Assembly: GCA_019359325.1 (NCBI GenBank)
Contig: JAHHHN010000002.1
Coordinates: 186,001-250,000 of the forward strand
DNA: 64,000 bases
Source of the DNA: Mojavia pulchra JT2-VF2
GTDB taxonomy: Bacteria > Cyanobacteriota > Cyanobacteriia > Cyanobacteriales > Nostocaceae
Direction: 5' to 3'
A program made the position numbers and the translations under genes. Positions within the stretch are counted from its first letter, which is position 1; each line of letters opens with the position of its first letter. Of the stretch, positions 63,199 through 64,000 are shown in pieces. The notes beneath the pieces were generated by a model. It had not been told where the DNA came from, made no database searches, and saw only the letters and a list, made by a program, of their open reading frames with translations.

Positions 63199-64000
63199 CT
63201 AGAGATTGCCAAAGCCTTTCTTCTTTTTCTCTTTCTTTTTCTTTTTCGTGCCTGCGTCGCCAGGGTAACCTCGCCATCCGGGGGCTGCGGGACGATTCCC
63301 GGCGAAGGCGTTGGCGTTGCCCATGCCACCACCGCCAAACATTCCTGGCATCCCAGGCATACGACCTTGACCCATTTGTTGCATGAGCGATCGCATTTTT
63401 TGGAAATCAGCTACCAGTTTGCTAACATCCGCTTCTCTATAGCCAGAGCCGGAAGCAATCCGTCGCCGCCGACTAGGAGAACTCGCTAATAAATCAGGGT
63501 CATGACGTTCTTGGCGAGTCATGGAGTTAATCATTGCCTCACAGCGCTTAAGCTGGGTTTCTCCCTGCTTGAGTTGGTCATCTGAGAGCTTGTTCATCCC
63601 TGGAATCATCTTGATGATGCCTCCCAGCGATCCCATATTCTTTAGCAGGCGCAATTGCTTGAGAAAGTCGGTAAAGTCAAATTTCGCCGTCAGGATTTTT
63701 TCCTGCATTTTCTCGGCGTCAGCCAGGTCAATTTCTTCCTGCGCTTTTTCTACTAGAGTCAGGACATCGCCCATGCCTAGAATCCGCGAAGCCATCCGGT
63801 CAGGGTAGAAAGGTTGTAGAGCCTCGACTTTTTCACCCACACCGACAAACTTAATCGGCGCTCCCGAAATTTGTCTTACTGATAGCGCCGCACCACCACG
63901 GCTATCACCATCCAGTTTGGTGAGGATCGCCCCAGTAATCCCTATCTGCTCGTGAAAGGTACGGGTAAGATTTGCTGCTTCTTGTCCCGTCATCGAGTCT
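63199..64000 (-). CDS. ffh: Signal recognition particle protein Ffh, C-terminal part
   Basis: The frame runs off the window edge; the N-domain and first GTPase motifs are outside. Visible are the end of the GTPase domain ([54 protein letters not shown]) and the Met-rich M-domain (~[20 protein letters not shown] through [20 protein letters not shown]). The M-domain GXG RNA-binding block [20 protein letters not shown] is intact. The tail is Gly/Met-rich and ends in a Lys run. It binds 4.5S RNA and signal peptides for co-translational membrane targeting. Confidence 0.96.
   Translation of the reverse strand, partial: DSMTGQEAANLTRTFHEQIGITGAILTKLDGDSRGGAALSVRQISGAPIKFVGVGEKVEALQPFYPDRMASRILGMGDVLTLVEKAQEEIDLADAEKMQEKILTAKFDFTDFLKQLRLLKNMGSLGGIIKMIPGMNKLSDDQLKQGETQLKRCEAMINSMTRQERHDPDLLASSPSRRRRIASGSGYREADVSKLVADFQKMRSLMQQMGQGRMPGMPGMFGGGGMGNANAFAGNRPAAPGWRGYPGDAGTKKKKKEKKKKGFGNL

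Overview
The window is chromosomal DNA of a filamentous, probably heterocyst-forming cyanobacterium of the Nostoc/Anabaena/Calothrix group. The signs are a CBS-CP12 fusion, a ferredoxin-thioredoxin reductase subunit, a ferredoxin-type sulfite reductase, many HIP1 octamers (GCGATCGC), runs of short tandem repeats of the GGGGATT type, several pentapeptide-repeat proteins, Uma2 genes and a SelD fused to an NDH-2-like flavoprotein. Most genes are ordinary housekeeping or conserved cyanobacterial genes. No CRISPR array, prophage or intact insertion sequence was seen.

Layout. 1-5.7 kb: end of a CBS-CP12 gene, then on the minus strand an LPS-transport operon (lptA, lptB, one lptF/G permease), an ftrC-DUF309 pair and a DUF58 gene. 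5.9-14 kb: a PilT-like ATPase, a Uma2 nuclease, a GIY-YIG protein, typA and the NDH-SelD fusion. 14-18.5 kb: three consecutive pentapeptide-repeat genes on the plus strand sharing an N-terminal module. 18.6-26.6 kb: small membrane protein, glutathione transferase, a decayed gene, M20 amidohydrolase, bioD, a Ser/Thr kinase, prs and an HD hydrolase. 27.6-32.5 kb: a five-gene branched-chain/neutral amino-acid ABC transporter operon. 32.5-37.4 kb: Uma2, histidine phosphatase, glucokinase, an exported protein and a DEAD-box helicase. 37.6-42.2 kb: a large exporter ABC protein (cyclic-nucleotide-binding-like, degenerate C39, TMD, ATPase) overlapping a parvulin gene, then a DUF92 gene. 42.7-49.9 kb: VOC protein, lipase, a Lys/Ala-rich protein, TPR protein, rsmE, sulfite reductase and an outer-membrane-like protein. 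50.3-54.5 kb: ADP-ribosylglycohydrolase, cutA, an HTH protein with 33-bp repeats and unknown genes. 54.8-57.1 kb: three tRNAs (Arg, Thr, Tyr) flanking about 2 kb of decayed DNA. 57.2-64 kb: an ABC exporter, an unknown exported protein, a HutX-like protein, and the translation/SRP cluster ffh-rpsP-khpA-(rpsU)-phoH.

The most unusual items are: a sulfite reductase with a C-terminal ribbon-helix-helix-like tail; an exporter whose C39 domain seems to have lost its catalytic residues and whose linker is built from genomic repeat DNA; the same repeat family in the linker of the NDH-SelD fusion; a 143-bp MITE with TTA target duplication splitting an open frame; a homing-endonuclease-like pseudogene with a 10-bp duplication and a nonsense codon; an AbiEii-like fragment that looks like a deletion fusion; and an ABC ATPase whose start codon lies in a tandem repeat. 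All assignments come from reading the sequence and from knowledge of the families; no database search was run.
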